From positions 1 to 64,000 of the forward strand of contig JBNJGS010000002.1 of NCBI GenBank assembly GCA_051747965.1: a stretch of 64,000 nucleotides of DNA, in the 5' to 3' direction. Shown here piece by piece: positions 52,215 through 60,749 of the stretch (positions are counted from its first letter, which is position 1; each line of letters opens with the position of its first letter). The notes under the pieces were generated by a model. It ran no database searches. It was not told the origin of the DNA and worked only from the letters and a program-made list of their open reading frames with translations. The DNA is from JAQIBY01 sp051747965. Its GTDB lineage: Bacteria > Bacteroidota > Bacteroidia > Bacteroidales > ML635J-15. The position numbers and the translations under genes are program-made.

Positions 52215-53280
52215 AGCGAATAATTTGATATTTAAATTCCTCTTCTTGTTCCTTGTTGCCCAAAAACACAACCCGGATTGGCAGGTAATATAAGTGTTTT
52301 TTTACGATTTCAGGAACGTCATCCATTTGTTTTATTTTTACTGCATCTTTTTCCGTTGTAATCAGGATTTTTTTCTGTGATTCAATTTTTTCAAACTGAT
52401 TTGTGATGCGTTTAAGCTCTTCAGGCTTATAATAATGATGATCAGGATACTTGAAGGTTTTCCGCAATGTACCCAGTTTATTCAATTTATTTTTGAATAA
52501 TTTATTTCTGGCAATACCGGAGAAGCCGATAATATCATGGGGGCTGGAAGACAGTTCTTCAAGCGTATATTCAACATCAGGATCAAAAACCTTTTTCAGG
52601 TTGCCGTATTCGTAGCTGGTAAAATACAAATACTGAAAGGGATAAATTTTCAATTCCTTATCCATCAAGCGCTTTTCGATGGGCTTCATGTCTTTGGGAC
52701 ATTTTGTGATAATGATAATATGTGCTCTCCGGTGTTCGTGTGCATGTTCACGAAGCCTTCCAAAAGGCAAGAAATGATCGCGGGTAAACGGCCGGTTATA
52801 ATCCGATAAGAGAATATTCAGACCCGCGTGGACTTTTCGGTGTTGAAATCCATCATCAAGAATCACGGCATTCAAATCATCCCTTTCAGACAGCTTTTCA
52901 ATTCCCCTGACTCTTTTTTCGTCAACCGCTACTGTGACATCAGGAAACTTTTGTTTCATCTGCAAAGGTTCATCTCCGATAGTTTTCGCTGTATCATCTT
53001 CGCCGGCAAGTTTAAACCCTTTGGTTTTTCGTTTATAGCCACGGCTTAAAACAGCCACGCCAAATTCATTTTTCAGCAATCTGATAATATATTCAACATG
53101 GGGTGTTTTTCCGGTTCCGCCAACAGTCAAATTGCCCACACAGATTACCGGGAAATCAAAACTTTTTGATTTCAGAATTTTGTTTTCATACAGCGCATTC
53201 CGCACTGTTACAAGCATCCCATAGATCAGAGAGAGGGGATAAAGAAAAAACAGCCTGAGTATTTTGATACCTACTGACAT
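52153..53280 (-). CDS. lpxK: Tetraacyldisaccharide 4'-kinase LpxK
   Basis: The 375-residue product has an N-terminal hydrophobic segment and a Walker A loop 'GNLTVGGTGKTPHVEYI', followed by 'VLSRGYKRKTKGF', 'GDEPLQM' and 'ILDDGFQHRKV', the standard LpxK motifs. It phosphorylates the lipid A precursor at the inner membrane. Its 3' end overlaps the purine nucleoside phosphorylase gene by 62 nt, unusually long. The start at 53280 (MSVGIKILRLFFLYPLS) is preferred over 53301. Confidence 0.93.
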   Translation of the reverse strand: MSVGIKILRLFFLYPLSLIYGMLVTVRNALYENKILKSKSFDFPVICVGNLTVGGTGKTPHVEYIIRLLKNEFGVAVLSRGYKRKTKGFKLAGEDDTAKTIGDEPLQMKQKFPDVTVAVDEKRVRGIEKLSERDDLNAVILDDGFQHRKVHAGLNILLSDYNRPFTRDHFLPFGRLREHAHEHRRAHIIIITKCPKDMKPIEKRLMDKELKIYPFQYLYFTSYEYGNLKKVFDPDVEYTLEELSSSPHDIIGFSGIARNKLFKNKLNKLGTLRKTFKYPDHHYYKPEELKRITNQFEKIESQKKILITTEKDAVKIKQMDDVPEIVKKHLYYLPIRVVFLGNKEQEEEFKYQIIRYVKTNRRYSKLYKEQDHLKS

Positions 53281-53309
53281 TGTTACGCCCGAAAGTAACA
53301 ATTATTTAT

Positions 53310-53339
53310 CAAAAAATAAAAAATTAGTTTGTCTAATTT
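53310..53339 (-). terminator. Terminator after metK
   Basis: Read on the minus strand, AAATTAG pairs with CTAATTT (5-nt loop) and is followed by a T-rich run (the A-rich stretch 53311-53323 on the plus strand). It separates metK from lpxK. Confidence 0.65.
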
Positions 53340-53342
53340 ATA

Positions 53343-54635
53343 TTATGACAGATTAAAAGCATTTTTAATCTTCTCAATATAGTCGAGTTTTTCCCAGGTA
53401 AAGAGTTCTACTTCGAGATTTGTCTCACCGTTGTATGGTGAATAAAAATGTTTCTTCACAACCCTAGGCGTACGTCCCAGGTGTCCATAGGTAGCTGTTT
53501 CCAGATATATTGGATTTCTGAGTTTCAGGCGTGTTTCTATTGCATGCGGGGAGAGGGCGAAAATTTTCCGGATTTCACGTGCAATATCTCCGTCACTCAT
53601 TTTGATCTTTGCGCTGCCATATGTATTGACAAAAACGCTCACAGGTTCAGTAACACCAATGGCATAAGACAACTGGACCAGGATTTCATCAGCCACCCCT
53701 GCTGCAACCATATTTTTTGCGATATGTCTCGCGGCATAAGCTGCGGATCTGTCTACTTTGGAGGGATCTTTTCCGGAAAAGGCACCACCTCCGTGAGCTC
53801 CCCGGCCACCATAGGTGTCAACAATAATTTTTCGGCCTGTAAGACCGGTATCACCGTGCGGACCACCAATAACAAATTTTCCGGTGGGATTAACATGAAG
53901 CTCGTAATCATGATCGAACAATTTTTGCACACGTTCGGACATGGAATTTACCACACGCGGGATAAGGATGTTTGATACATCTTCTCTTATTTGGGCAATC
54001 ATTGCATTATCAGCTACTGCTGCAGCTTCCGGGCTGTCATTTTCGGGCTCAACAAATTCATCGTGTTGTGTGGAAACAACGATGGCATGGATTTTTATCG
54101 CTTTATGCTGGTCATCATACTCCACACTTACCTGAGACTTTGAATCCGGACGCAGGTAAGTCATTTCTTTTCCTTCTCTACGTATTTCTGCAAGCTCCTG
54201 CAATAAACGATGGGAGAGTTCAAGAGGCAGGGGCATATAGTTGTCTGTTTCACGGCAGGCATAGCCAAACATCATTCCCTGGTCGCCGGCACCCTGCTCT
54301 TCGGGTTTGGTTTTATCCACTCCACGGTTGATATCCGGGGATTGTTCATGCAATGCAGTTAAAACACCACATGAATTTCCGTCAAAGCGGTACTCTCCTT
54401 TGGTGTAGCCAATTTTGTTGACAATTCTGCGCACAGTTTCCTGCACATCAACATAGGTTTCAGACTTGACCTCACCTGCAACAACAACCTGACCAGTAGT
54501 GACCAAAGTTTCGCATGCAACCTTCGATTCAACATCAAAAGCAAGAAATTCATCAACCATTGCATCTGAAATCTGATCGGCAACTTTATCGGGATGTCCC
54601 TCAGATACAGATTCTGAAGTAAAAATATAAGACAT
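53343..54635 (-). CDS. metK: S-adenosylmethionine synthase
   Basis: The 430-residue product starts 'MSYIFTSESVSEGHPDKVAD' and has 'GDQGMMFGYACRET' and 'GGGAFSGKDPSKVDRSAAY', the ATP- and phosphate-binding motifs of MetK. It makes SAM from methionine and ATP. It is divergent from the bactofilin gene. No SAM riboswitch is visible in the 125-bp divergent region. Confidence 0.97.
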   Translation of the reverse strand: MSYIFTSESVSEGHPDKVADQISDAMVDEFLAFDVESKVACETLVTTGQVVVAGEVKSETYVDVQETVRRIVNKIGYTKGEYRFDGNSCGVLTALHEQSPDINRGVDKTKPEEQGAGDQGMMFGYACRETDNYMPLPLELSHRLLQELAEIRREGKEMTYLRPDSKSQVSVEYDDQHKAIKIHAIVVSTQHDEFVEPENDSPEAAAVADNAMIAQIREDVSNILIPRVVNSMSERVQKLFDHDYELHVNPTGKFVIGGPHGDTGLTGRKIIVDTYGGRGAHGGGAFSGKDPSKVDRSAAYAARHIAKNMVAAGVADEILVQLSYAIGVTEPVSVFVNTYGSAKIKMSDGDIAREIRKIFALSPHAIETRLKLRNPIYLETATYGHLGRTPRVVKKHFYSPYNGETNLEVELFTWEKLDYIEKIKNAFNLS

Positions 54636-54669
54636 AGAAAGATTATTTTAGTTCGAAAAAAATATTTCT

Positions 54670-54700
54670 CAAAATTACACAAGGATTTAATTAATCCAAA
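54670..54700 (-). promoter_or_regulatory. metK promoter
   Basis: On the minus strand, TTTG (54697-54700) and TAATTTTG (54670-54677) are 19 nt apart, the same spacing as at the suf promoter. Confidence 0.7.
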
Positions 54701-54726
54701 TTATTTCCAGATTCAGACCAGAATAT

Positions 54727-54734
54727 TATCTTTG
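54727..54734 (+). promoter_or_regulatory. -7 element for bactofilin and the ATP synthase genes
   Basis: TATCTTTG matches TAnnTTTG 26 nt before the bactofilin ATG. The downstream genes through atpG are closely spaced, so this may drive a long transcript. Confidence 0.55.
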
Positions 54735-54760
54735 CATAAAGCAGATAAAATACAAATAAA

Positions 54761-55144
54761 ATGGCTAAAACACAGGAAACAGAAGCAAACCGCCTCAATG
54801 TCATAGGCGAAGGAACCTCAGTAAACGGAGACATTAAATCCGACGGTGACGTTCGTATTGATGGACAGATCACCGGAAACATCAGTATAGAAGGCAAGCT
54901 TGTCATTGGAAAAAAAGGCAGTTTGAATGGTGAAATTCATTGTCAAAACTGCGAAATTTCCGGGACGATAGAGGGCAAAATTTTCGTCCGGGAATTATTA
55001 AGCCTCAAAGCAAGTTCTGTCATTAAGGGTGACATCAAAACACTCCGGCTGGCCATAGAGCCCAATGCCGTATTTACCGGTACCTGTAATATGGATCAGG
55101 GCAAAACAGCATCAGCCATTAAGGATGGAAAAACAAAAAAATAA
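54761..55144 (+). CDS. Bactofilin (polymer-forming cytoskeletal protein)
   Basis: The 127-residue product is a single bactofilin domain with regular beta-helical repeats ('SVNGDIKSDGDVRIDGQITG', 'ISIEGKLVIGKKGSLNGEIH', 'SSVIKGDIKTLRLAI') and short disordered ends. Bactofilins polymerise without nucleotide and organise cell shape or polar complexes. Its last 20 nt overlap the next gene, so it is cotranscribed with the ATP synthase genes. Confidence 0.92.
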   Translation: MAKTQETEANRLNVIGEGTSVNGDIKSDGDVRIDGQITGNISIEGKLVIGKKGSLNGEIHCQNCEISGTIEGKIFVRELLSLKASSVIKGDIKTLRLAIEPNAVFTGTCNMDQGKTASAIKDGKTKK

Positions 55145-55352
55145 AAAGACAGATCCGGTTAAATCATACGCCCGGTTCTCGGGCATTGTATTTGAGATGC
55201 TTGCCATTATTGGCGGCGGTACATGGGCTGGCGTAAAGCTCGATGAATCCAGGGAGGGAGATTTTCCTCTCTTCACAATCATACTCTCCCTTCTGGCGGT
55301 GGCCATAGCACTTTATATTGTTATAAAACAAGTCATAAACATGAATAAATGA
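55125..55352 (+). CDS. AtpZ/AtpI-family small membrane protein
   Basis: The 75-residue product has a Lys-rich N-terminus and two hydrophobic helices, with 'YARFSGIVFEMLAIIGGGTW' and 'DESREGDFPLFTIILSLLAV' of the AtpZ type. AtpZ and AtpI help c-ring assembly or ion supply of F-type ATP synthases. The start ATG (55125) lies inside the bactofilin 3' end. Confidence 0.78.
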   Translation: MEKQKNKKTDPVKSYARFSGIVFEMLAIIGGGTWAGVKLDESREGDFPLFTIILSLLAVAIALYIVIKQVINMNK

Positions 55353-55741
55353 AACATAAATCTCCGGCCATAAAATTTTGGTTGCAAATCACAGCACTTG
55401 CTTTCATTATTCTGGCACTGCAGTTTCTTGCTTCCTATCTGGCATTTGAAAACCTGCCCACACCTCGGGAAGTAATTGGTAACATATATCTGTATGCCCT
55501 GACAGGACTGTCCTTTAGCATCTTCATGAAATTAAAAAACAAATTCCCGACTTATATGGGTTTTGTTTTCGGTGCACTGAGTCTGCTAAAAATGATGCTT
55601 GGAGTGGTATTTCTCCTGCCTGTGTTATTAAACAGCCATGATAAAGAACATTATTTTGTGATACAGTTTTTGTTAATTTATGTTATATATTTGTTTTTTG
55701 AATCATTTGTCTTGATTAAATACCTGCAATCACAAGACTGA
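55349..55741 (+). CDS. Four-helix membrane protein between atpZ and atpB
   Basis: The 130-residue product has about four hydrophobic segments ('FWLQITALAFIILALQFLAS', 'VIGNIYLYALTGLSFSIFM', 'YMGFVFGALSLLKMMLGVVF', 'IQFLLIYVIYLFFESFVLIK'). It overlaps atpZ by 4 nt and precedes atpB. Size and place are those of an AtpI-like assembly factor, but I cannot assign it to AtpI from sequence. Confidence 0.75.
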   Translation: MKHKSPAIKFWLQITALAFIILALQFLASYLAFENLPTPREVIGNIYLYALTGLSFSIFMKLKNKFPTYMGFVFGALSLLKMMLGVVFLLPVLLNSHDKEHYFVIQFLLIYVIYLFFESFVLIKYLQSQD

Positions 55742-55803
55742 TTCAATTGAAAATAAAGTTTTTTACAGTTTTTTGTTTGCATTTTTTTTATCAATTTTGG
55801 TAC

Positions 55804-56901
55804 ATGATGAGTTTGAGATGTAACATGCTTTTTTTACTGGTCTTTTTGCTTACTCCGCTTGCGCTGATGGCTGAAGATCCGATTGAGGATATCCATGTTG
55901 ATGATGAGGAGTTTGATGTTACCGAGATGGTGTTTGACCACATCATGGACAGTCACTCCTGGCACATTGCTGATTATACAGATGAATCCGGTCACAAACA
56001 TGCAATAAGCATTGCCTTGCCTGTGATACTCTGGCACGAGGGACAACTGGATGTTTTTATGTCATCTGCTTTTGACCATGGTCATGCAACGGTTACCAAA
56101 GGCGACAACAATTACTTTTTGTACAATGGAGATATATACCTTACCGACAAGGAAGGAAGCATCCATCATGAAGTCAACGAAGAAACAGGCAAATCTGAAA
56201 TAATCAATGCAACACCTCTGGATTTGTCTATCACAAAAAATGTGGCCGCTATGATAATATCAGCCATAATTTTGTTGTTGGTTTTTCTTTCTGTAGCCCG
56301 TGCATACAAAAAACGCCCCGGCAAACCAGCCGGCCTTCAAGGTTTTATGGAGCCACTGTTTCTTTTTGTACGTGATGATATTGCAAAACCAAATATTGGC
56401 GAAAAATACGAGAAATACCTGCCATACATTATGACGGTTTTCTTTTTTATTCTGTTCAACAATCTGCTGGGGCTTATTCCGTTTTTTCCCGGCGGAGCCA
56501 ATGTTACCGGCAATATTTCTGTAACAATGACACTGGCCGCATTCACCATGGTAATTACCAATGTAAGCGGAACAAAACAATACTGGAAACACATTTTTGC
56601 AACCCCGGGTTTGCCCTTCTGGTTGTATCCTATCATGATACCTGTTGAACTCATTGGCATCATTACCAAGCCCTTTGCCCTGATGGTACGTTTGTTTGCA
56701 AACATCACGGCAGGACACATTATTATTTTGAGCCTGGTATCATTGATATTTATTTTTAAAACTGCCATGATGGGGTTTGTGTCAGTACCATTTGTTCTTT
56801 TTATGGACATACTGGAACTGCTGGTAGCTGCCATTCAGGCATATATTTTTACTCTGCTGTCGGCCCTGTTTATCGGCCTGGCACTGGAGGGAGATCACTA
56901 A
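55804..56901 (+). CDS. atpB: ATP synthase F0 subunit a
   Basis: The 365-residue product has a signal peptide-like N-terminus (MMSLRCNMLFLLVFLLTPLA), an acidic periplasmic region of about 120 residues, and then five to six membrane helices. 'KPFALMVRLFANITAGHIII' contains the essential Arg of the proton path. The long N-terminal extension is usual in Bacteroidota. The frame is open from a TTG at 55747; the ATG at 55804 or 55807 fits the signal peptide better. Confidence 0.92.
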   Translation: MMSLRCNMLFLLVFLLTPLALMAEDPIEDIHVDDEEFDVTEMVFDHIMDSHSWHIADYTDESGHKHAISIALPVILWHEGQLDVFMSSAFDHGHATVTKGDNNYFLYNGDIYLTDKEGSIHHEVNEETGKSEIINATPLDLSITKNVAAMIISAIILLLVFLSVARAYKKRPGKPAGLQGFMEPLFLFVRDDIAKPNIGEKYEKYLPYIMTVFFFILFNNLLGLIPFFPGGANVTGNISVTMTLAAFTMVITNVSGTKQYWKHIFATPGLPFWLYPIMIPVELIGIITKPFALMVRLFANITAGHIIILSLVSLIFIFKTAMMGFVSVPFVLFMDILELLVAAIQAYIFTLLSALFIGLALEGDH

Positions 56902-56933
56902 GGAAATTTAATGTTTAACCTAAATTATATTTT

Positions 56934-57137
56934 ATGGTACAATTAGCAGCAATAGGTGCCGGACTAGCAGTGATAGGAGCTGCGATCGGCATTGGTAAAA
57001 TCGGTGGACAGGCAATGGACGCTATTGCACGTCAACCGGAAGCTTCAAACAAAATTCAGACAGCTATGATTATTTCTGCTGCACTTATCGAAGGTGTATC
57101 ACTCTTTGCTGTTGTGGTTTCGTTACTCGTAGCTTAA
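56934..57137 (+). CDS. atpE: ATP synthase F0 subunit c
   Basis: The 67-residue hairpin of two helices has the polar loop 'ARQPEA' and the ion-binding Glu53 in 'ALIEGVSLFAVV'. The residue after Glu is Gly and the extra polar ligands of sodium-type c subunits are not obvious, so proton coupling is more likely. A strong hairpin follows in the mRNA. Confidence 0.95.
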   Translation: MVQLAAIGAGLAVIGAAIGIGKIGGQAMDAIARQPEASNKIQTAMIISAALIEGVSLFAVVVSLLVA

Positions 57138-57144
57138 GTAATTT

Positions 57145-57179
57145 ATTGTTTTCCGCAGCGGTTGGCTGCGGAAAACAAT
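57145..57179 (+). promoter_or_regulatory. Strong intercistronic hairpin between atpE and atpF
   Basis: ATTGTTTTCCGCAG (57145-57158) and its exact reverse complement (57166-57179) enclose a 7-nt loop. There is no T-tract, so full termination is unlikely. The position suggests an RNA stabiliser or partial attenuator that raises atpE relative to the following genes, in keeping with many c subunits per enzyme. Confidence 0.65.
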
Positions 57180-57207
57180 TGATTTAATCACGTTAAAAGC
57201 GATTATT

Positions 57208-57702
57208 ATGGATCTGATTACCCCCGATGTTGGATTGATTATATGGACCACACTGGTTTTCTTAATACTACTGGTTATCCTGGGTGTTTTTGCATGGAAG
57301 CCCATCAATAATGCCATCAACAGCCGCAATAATTCCATTGAACAGGCACTCAGCAAAGCTGAAAACGCAAGGGAGCAAATTAAACATCTCAAATCCGAGC
57401 AAAATGAAATCATTGACCTCGCAAAAAAGGAAAGAGATAATGTTCTGAAGGAAGCCAAGTCTATGCGGGAGGAAATGCTCGCCAAAGCCAGGGAAGAGAC
57501 AAATTCCATAGTGGACAAAATGAAAAGCGAAGCCCGGGAAGATATCGAAAATCAAAAGCAACAGGCAATCGATGAAATAAAGGATCAGATGGCTGACCTT
57601 TCAATTTCAATTGCTGAACGCCTCCTCCGTGAAGAGCTTCAGGACAAGGAAAAACAAAATAAGCTTGTTGAGAAATTGATAGACGAAGTTAAATTAAATT
57701 AA
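57208..57702 (+). CDS. atpF: ATP synthase F0 subunit b
   Basis: The 164-residue product has one N-terminal membrane helix ('LIIWTTLVFLILLVILGVFA') followed by a long charged helix with coiled-coil character ('KAENAREQIKHLKSEQNEI'). This is the peripheral stalk subunit. The next gene begins 12 nt downstream. Confidence 0.94.
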   Translation: MDLITPDVGLIIWTTLVFLILLVILGVFAWKPINNAINSRNNSIEQALSKAENAREQIKHLKSEQNEIIDLAKKERDNVLKEAKSMREEMLAKAREETNSIVDKMKSEAREDIENQKQQAIDEIKDQMADLSISIAERLLREELQDKEKQNKLVEKLIDEVKLN

Positions 57703-57714
57703 GCGCTGCAAAGT

Positions 57715-58263
57715 ATGGATCATAGCAGAATAGCCGTCAGATATGCCAAGGCAGCTTTCGAACTGGCTCAGGAACAAGACAAGACCGATGTTTTCATCAA
57801 AGACATGCGGACACTTTCTGATTTACTGAACACCAACAATGAAATCATTGGATACCTGAACAACCCGGTTGTCAGGAAATCCGAAAAAGCAAAAACCATT
57901 GACAGGATATTTGCAAAACAGTTTGATAAATTAAGCCTTGACTTTATCCACCTCGTTGTCGATCATAACCGCGAACGGCAACTGAAGGCCATTTGCATGA
58001 AAACCGAAAGCCTCTACAAGGAGCTTAAGGGAATCAGCTCGCTGGAAATCAAATCAGCCAAAGTGCTTGATGGAAACAGCCGTAAAAAGCTCAGCGAAAA
58101 CATCAAATCAGCTTTGGGTGCAAAGGAAATAGAGCTGAAAGAAACCGTTGACGAATCTCTTATCGGAGGCTTTGTCCTGCGCACGGAAGATTTACAATAT
58201 GATGCCAGTATCAAAACACAACTGGCCAGGTTAAAAAATAAATTAAAAGAAAACTCACATTGA
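57715..58263 (+). CDS. atpH: ATP synthase F1 subunit delta
   Basis: The 182-residue product begins 'MDHSRIAVRYAKAAFELAQE' and ends with 'DESLIGGFVLRTEDLQYDAS', the N- and C-terminal marks of the delta/OSCP family that joins stalk b to the F1 head. Confidence 0.94.
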   Translation: MDHSRIAVRYAKAAFELAQEQDKTDVFIKDMRTLSDLLNTNNEIIGYLNNPVVRKSEKAKTIDRIFAKQFDKLSLDFIHLVVDHNRERQLKAICMKTESLYKELKGISSLEIKSAKVLDGNSRKKLSENIKSALGAKEIELKETVDESLIGGFVLRTEDLQYDASIKTQLARLKNKLKENSH

Positions 58264-58281
58264 TAAAAATAACAATACAAT

Positions 58282-59862
58282 ATGGCTCAGATTAATCCGG
58301 CAGAAGTATCAGAAATCCTGAAAAAACAACTCAGTGGTCAAGACATTGATGCTGAATTACAGGAAGTAGGAACCGTCCTGGAAGTGGGAGACGGTATTGC
58401 GCGTATATATGGCCTCACCAAAGTACAGGCAAATGAACTGATTGAGTTTGAAAATGGTGTTAAAGGCATTGTTTTGAATATCGAAGAAGACAATATTGGT
58501 GCCGTATTGCTTGGGGCATCCCAGGGCATCAAGGAAGGAGACTCTGTAAAACGCACCCGGCGGATTTCATCAATAAAAGTCGGTGAGAGCATGATGGGTC
58601 GTGTTGTCAATACACTGGGTGAACCCATCGACGGAAAAGGCCCAATCAAAGGCGAAAGATTTGATATGCCCCTGGAGCGAAAAGCACCCGGTGTAATTTA
58701 TCGTCAGCCGGTAAACGAACCGCTGCAAACAGGAATCAAGGCCATTGATGCAATGACACCCATTGGTCGCGGACAAAGAGAATTGATTATCGGAGACCGT
58801 CAGACCGGAAAAACCGCAATCACCATTGATACCATCATCAATCAACGCGAAAACTATGAAAAAGGCGAACCTGTCTTTTGCATTTATGTTGCCATAGGTC
58901 AAAAAGGCTCAACTGTAGCAAGTATTGCAGCCACGCTTGAGAAACATGGCGCCATGGACTATACATGTATTGTTGCAGCCAACGCATCTGACCCGGCAGC
59001 ATTACAGTTCTATGCTCCCTATGCAGGTGCTGCCATCGGTGAATACTACCGCGATACAGGCAGGGCAGCTCTGATTGTTTATGATGACTTGTCAAAACAA
59101 GCTGTTTCATACAGGGAGGTATCCCTCCTGCTCAGACGTCCGCCCGGACGTGAAGCTTTCCCCGGAGATGTTTTTTATCTGCACTCACGTCTGCTGGAAA
59201 GGGCAGCCAAAATTATTGAGTCCGATGAGGTCGCCAGCCAAATGAATGACATACCGGAAGTAATGCAGGGTAAAGTCAAAGGCGGAGGGTCTCTCACTGC
59301 ACTGCCAATCATTGAGACACAAGCAGGAGACGTATCTGCTTACATCCCCACCAACGTAATCTCAATTACAGACGGCCAGATTTTCCTGGAATCAGATCTT
59401 TTCAATTCCGGTGTGAGACCTGCCATTAACGTTGGTATATCCGTTTCCCGTGTAGGCGGAAATGCACAGGTGAAATCAATGAAAAAAGTGGCAAGCCCGC
59501 TGAAATCAGCTCAGGCTCAATTCCGTGAACTTGAGGCTTTTGCTAAATTCGGCTCGGATCTGGACAAATCAACACTGGCTACCATTGATGCCGGACGCAA
59601 AAATGTTGAGATCCTCAAACAAGCACAATATTCACCGATGAAAGTATCGGAACAAATTGCCATCATTTACTGTGGTATCAATAAATTGCTGCGAAATGTG
59701 CCTGAAGATAAAGTAAAAGAATTTGAAGAAACTTTCCTTGATTACATGAACCTGAACCACAAGGAAGTATTGGATAAACTCGCTGAAGGTAAACTTACTG
59801 ATGAAATTGAAGATACGCTGAAAAACGCAGCTAAAGAGGTAAGCAGTCAGATTGTTAAATAA
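58282..59862 (+). CDS. atpA: ATP synthase F1 subunit alpha
   Basis: The 526-residue product has Walker A 'GDRQTGKTAI' (171-180), 'YVAIGQKGSTVA', 'ALIVYDDLSKQAVSYREVSL' and 'PAINVGISVSRVGG', all standard for alpha. It forms the F1 hexamer with beta, whose gene (atpD) is not here. Confidence 0.98.
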   Translation: MAQINPAEVSEILKKQLSGQDIDAELQEVGTVLEVGDGIARIYGLTKVQANELIEFENGVKGIVLNIEEDNIGAVLLGASQGIKEGDSVKRTRRISSIKVGESMMGRVVNTLGEPIDGKGPIKGERFDMPLERKAPGVIYRQPVNEPLQTGIKAIDAMTPIGRGQRELIIGDRQTGKTAITIDTIINQRENYEKGEPVFCIYVAIGQKGSTVASIAATLEKHGAMDYTCIVAANASDPAALQFYAPYAGAAIGEYYRDTGRAALIVYDDLSKQAVSYREVSLLLRRPPGREAFPGDVFYLHSRLLERAAKIIESDEVASQMNDIPEVMQGKVKGGGSLTALPIIETQAGDVSAYIPTNVISITDGQIFLESDLFNSGVRPAINVGISVSRVGGNAQVKSMKKVASPLKSAQAQFRELEAFAKFGSDLDKSTLATIDAGRKNVEILKQAQYSPMKVSEQIAIIYCGINKLLRNVPEDKVKEFEETFLDYMNLNHKEVLDKLAEGKLTDEIEDTLKNAAKEVSSQIVK

Positions 59863-59870
59863 ATCTCTCT

Positions 59871-60731
59871 ATGGCCAATCTAAAAGAAATACGAACCAGA
59901 ATCTCCTCCGTAAAATCAACACGGCAGATTACCAGTGCCATGAAACTGGTTTCTGCCGCCAAATTACGCAAGGCTCAAAATCGTATCGAACAACTGAGGC
60001 CATACGCAGAACAGTTGAAACATATCCTGTCCTACGCTTCACAAAGCATGGCAGGCGACAAGGATTTTGTGTATGCTCAGCAGAGACCGGTAAACAAAGT
60101 TTTGATTGTAATGGTTTCATCAAACAAAGGCTTATGCGGAGGATTTAATGCCAATGTAGTTAAAAAAACTGTAGCTGAGATTAAAGAAAATTATCAGGAT
60201 GCCAGCGTGGAAATCATTGCTGTAGGTGGAAAAGGAGCTGACTTGTTCAAGAAACATCCCTGGGATATCATTGAAAAAGAGACAGAAATTTTCGATAAGC
60301 TTACCTTCAACCCTGTGGCGGAAATGGCTGAAAGCTTAATGCAATCCTTTATCAATAAGGAATATGATAAAATAATCACAGTCTACAACAGCTTTGTTAA
60401 CGCTGCAACCCAGAAAGTGAAAGCTGAACAGTTTTTGCCGGTTCAAATTGAAGAAGAAGAGGAAGAAATTTCAAACTATATTTATGAGCCGGATAAAAAC
60501 ACCATTGCCAGGGAGCTCATCCCCAAATCGCTGAAAACCCAGTTTTACGAGGTTTTACTGGACTCTAATGCTGCGGAACACGGTGCACGGATGACGTCTA
60601 TGCAACAGGCCACAGACAACGCCTCAGATCTGCTTGATGAAATCACACTGAAATACAACAAAGCACGTCAGGCTTCCATCACCAATGAAATACTGGAAAT
60701 TGTGAGTGGAGCAAACGCACTGGAAGGGTAA
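59871..60731 (+). CDS. atpG: ATP synthase F1 subunit gamma
   Basis: The 286-residue product begins 'MANLKEIRTRISSVKSTRQI' and ends 'DNASDLLDEITLKYNKARQA...', the two coiled-coil ends that form the rotor shaft, with 'SSNKGLCGGFNANV' between. The gene ends the cluster; atpD and atpC are absent, as is usual when Bacteroidota keep beta and epsilon at another locus. The convergent phosphate transporter gene ends 18 nt away. Confidence 0.96.
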   Translation: MANLKEIRTRISSVKSTRQITSAMKLVSAAKLRKAQNRIEQLRPYAEQLKHILSYASQSMAGDKDFVYAQQRPVNKVLIVMVSSNKGLCGGFNANVVKKTVAEIKENYQDASVEIIAVGGKGADLFKKHPWDIIEKETEIFDKLTFNPVAEMAESLMQSFINKEYDKIITVYNSFVNAATQKVKAEQFLPVQIEEEEEEISNYIYEPDKNTIARELIPKSLKTQFYEVLLDSNAAEHGARMTSMQQATDNASDLLDEITLKYNKARQASITNEILEIVSGANALEG

Positions 60732-60749
60732 AATAAAATAAAAAAGGTC

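Noticed and set aside
54636..54760. SAM riboswitch before metK
   Set aside because: The space is only 125 bp, is shared with a divergent gene, and shows a simple promoter without the expected stems.
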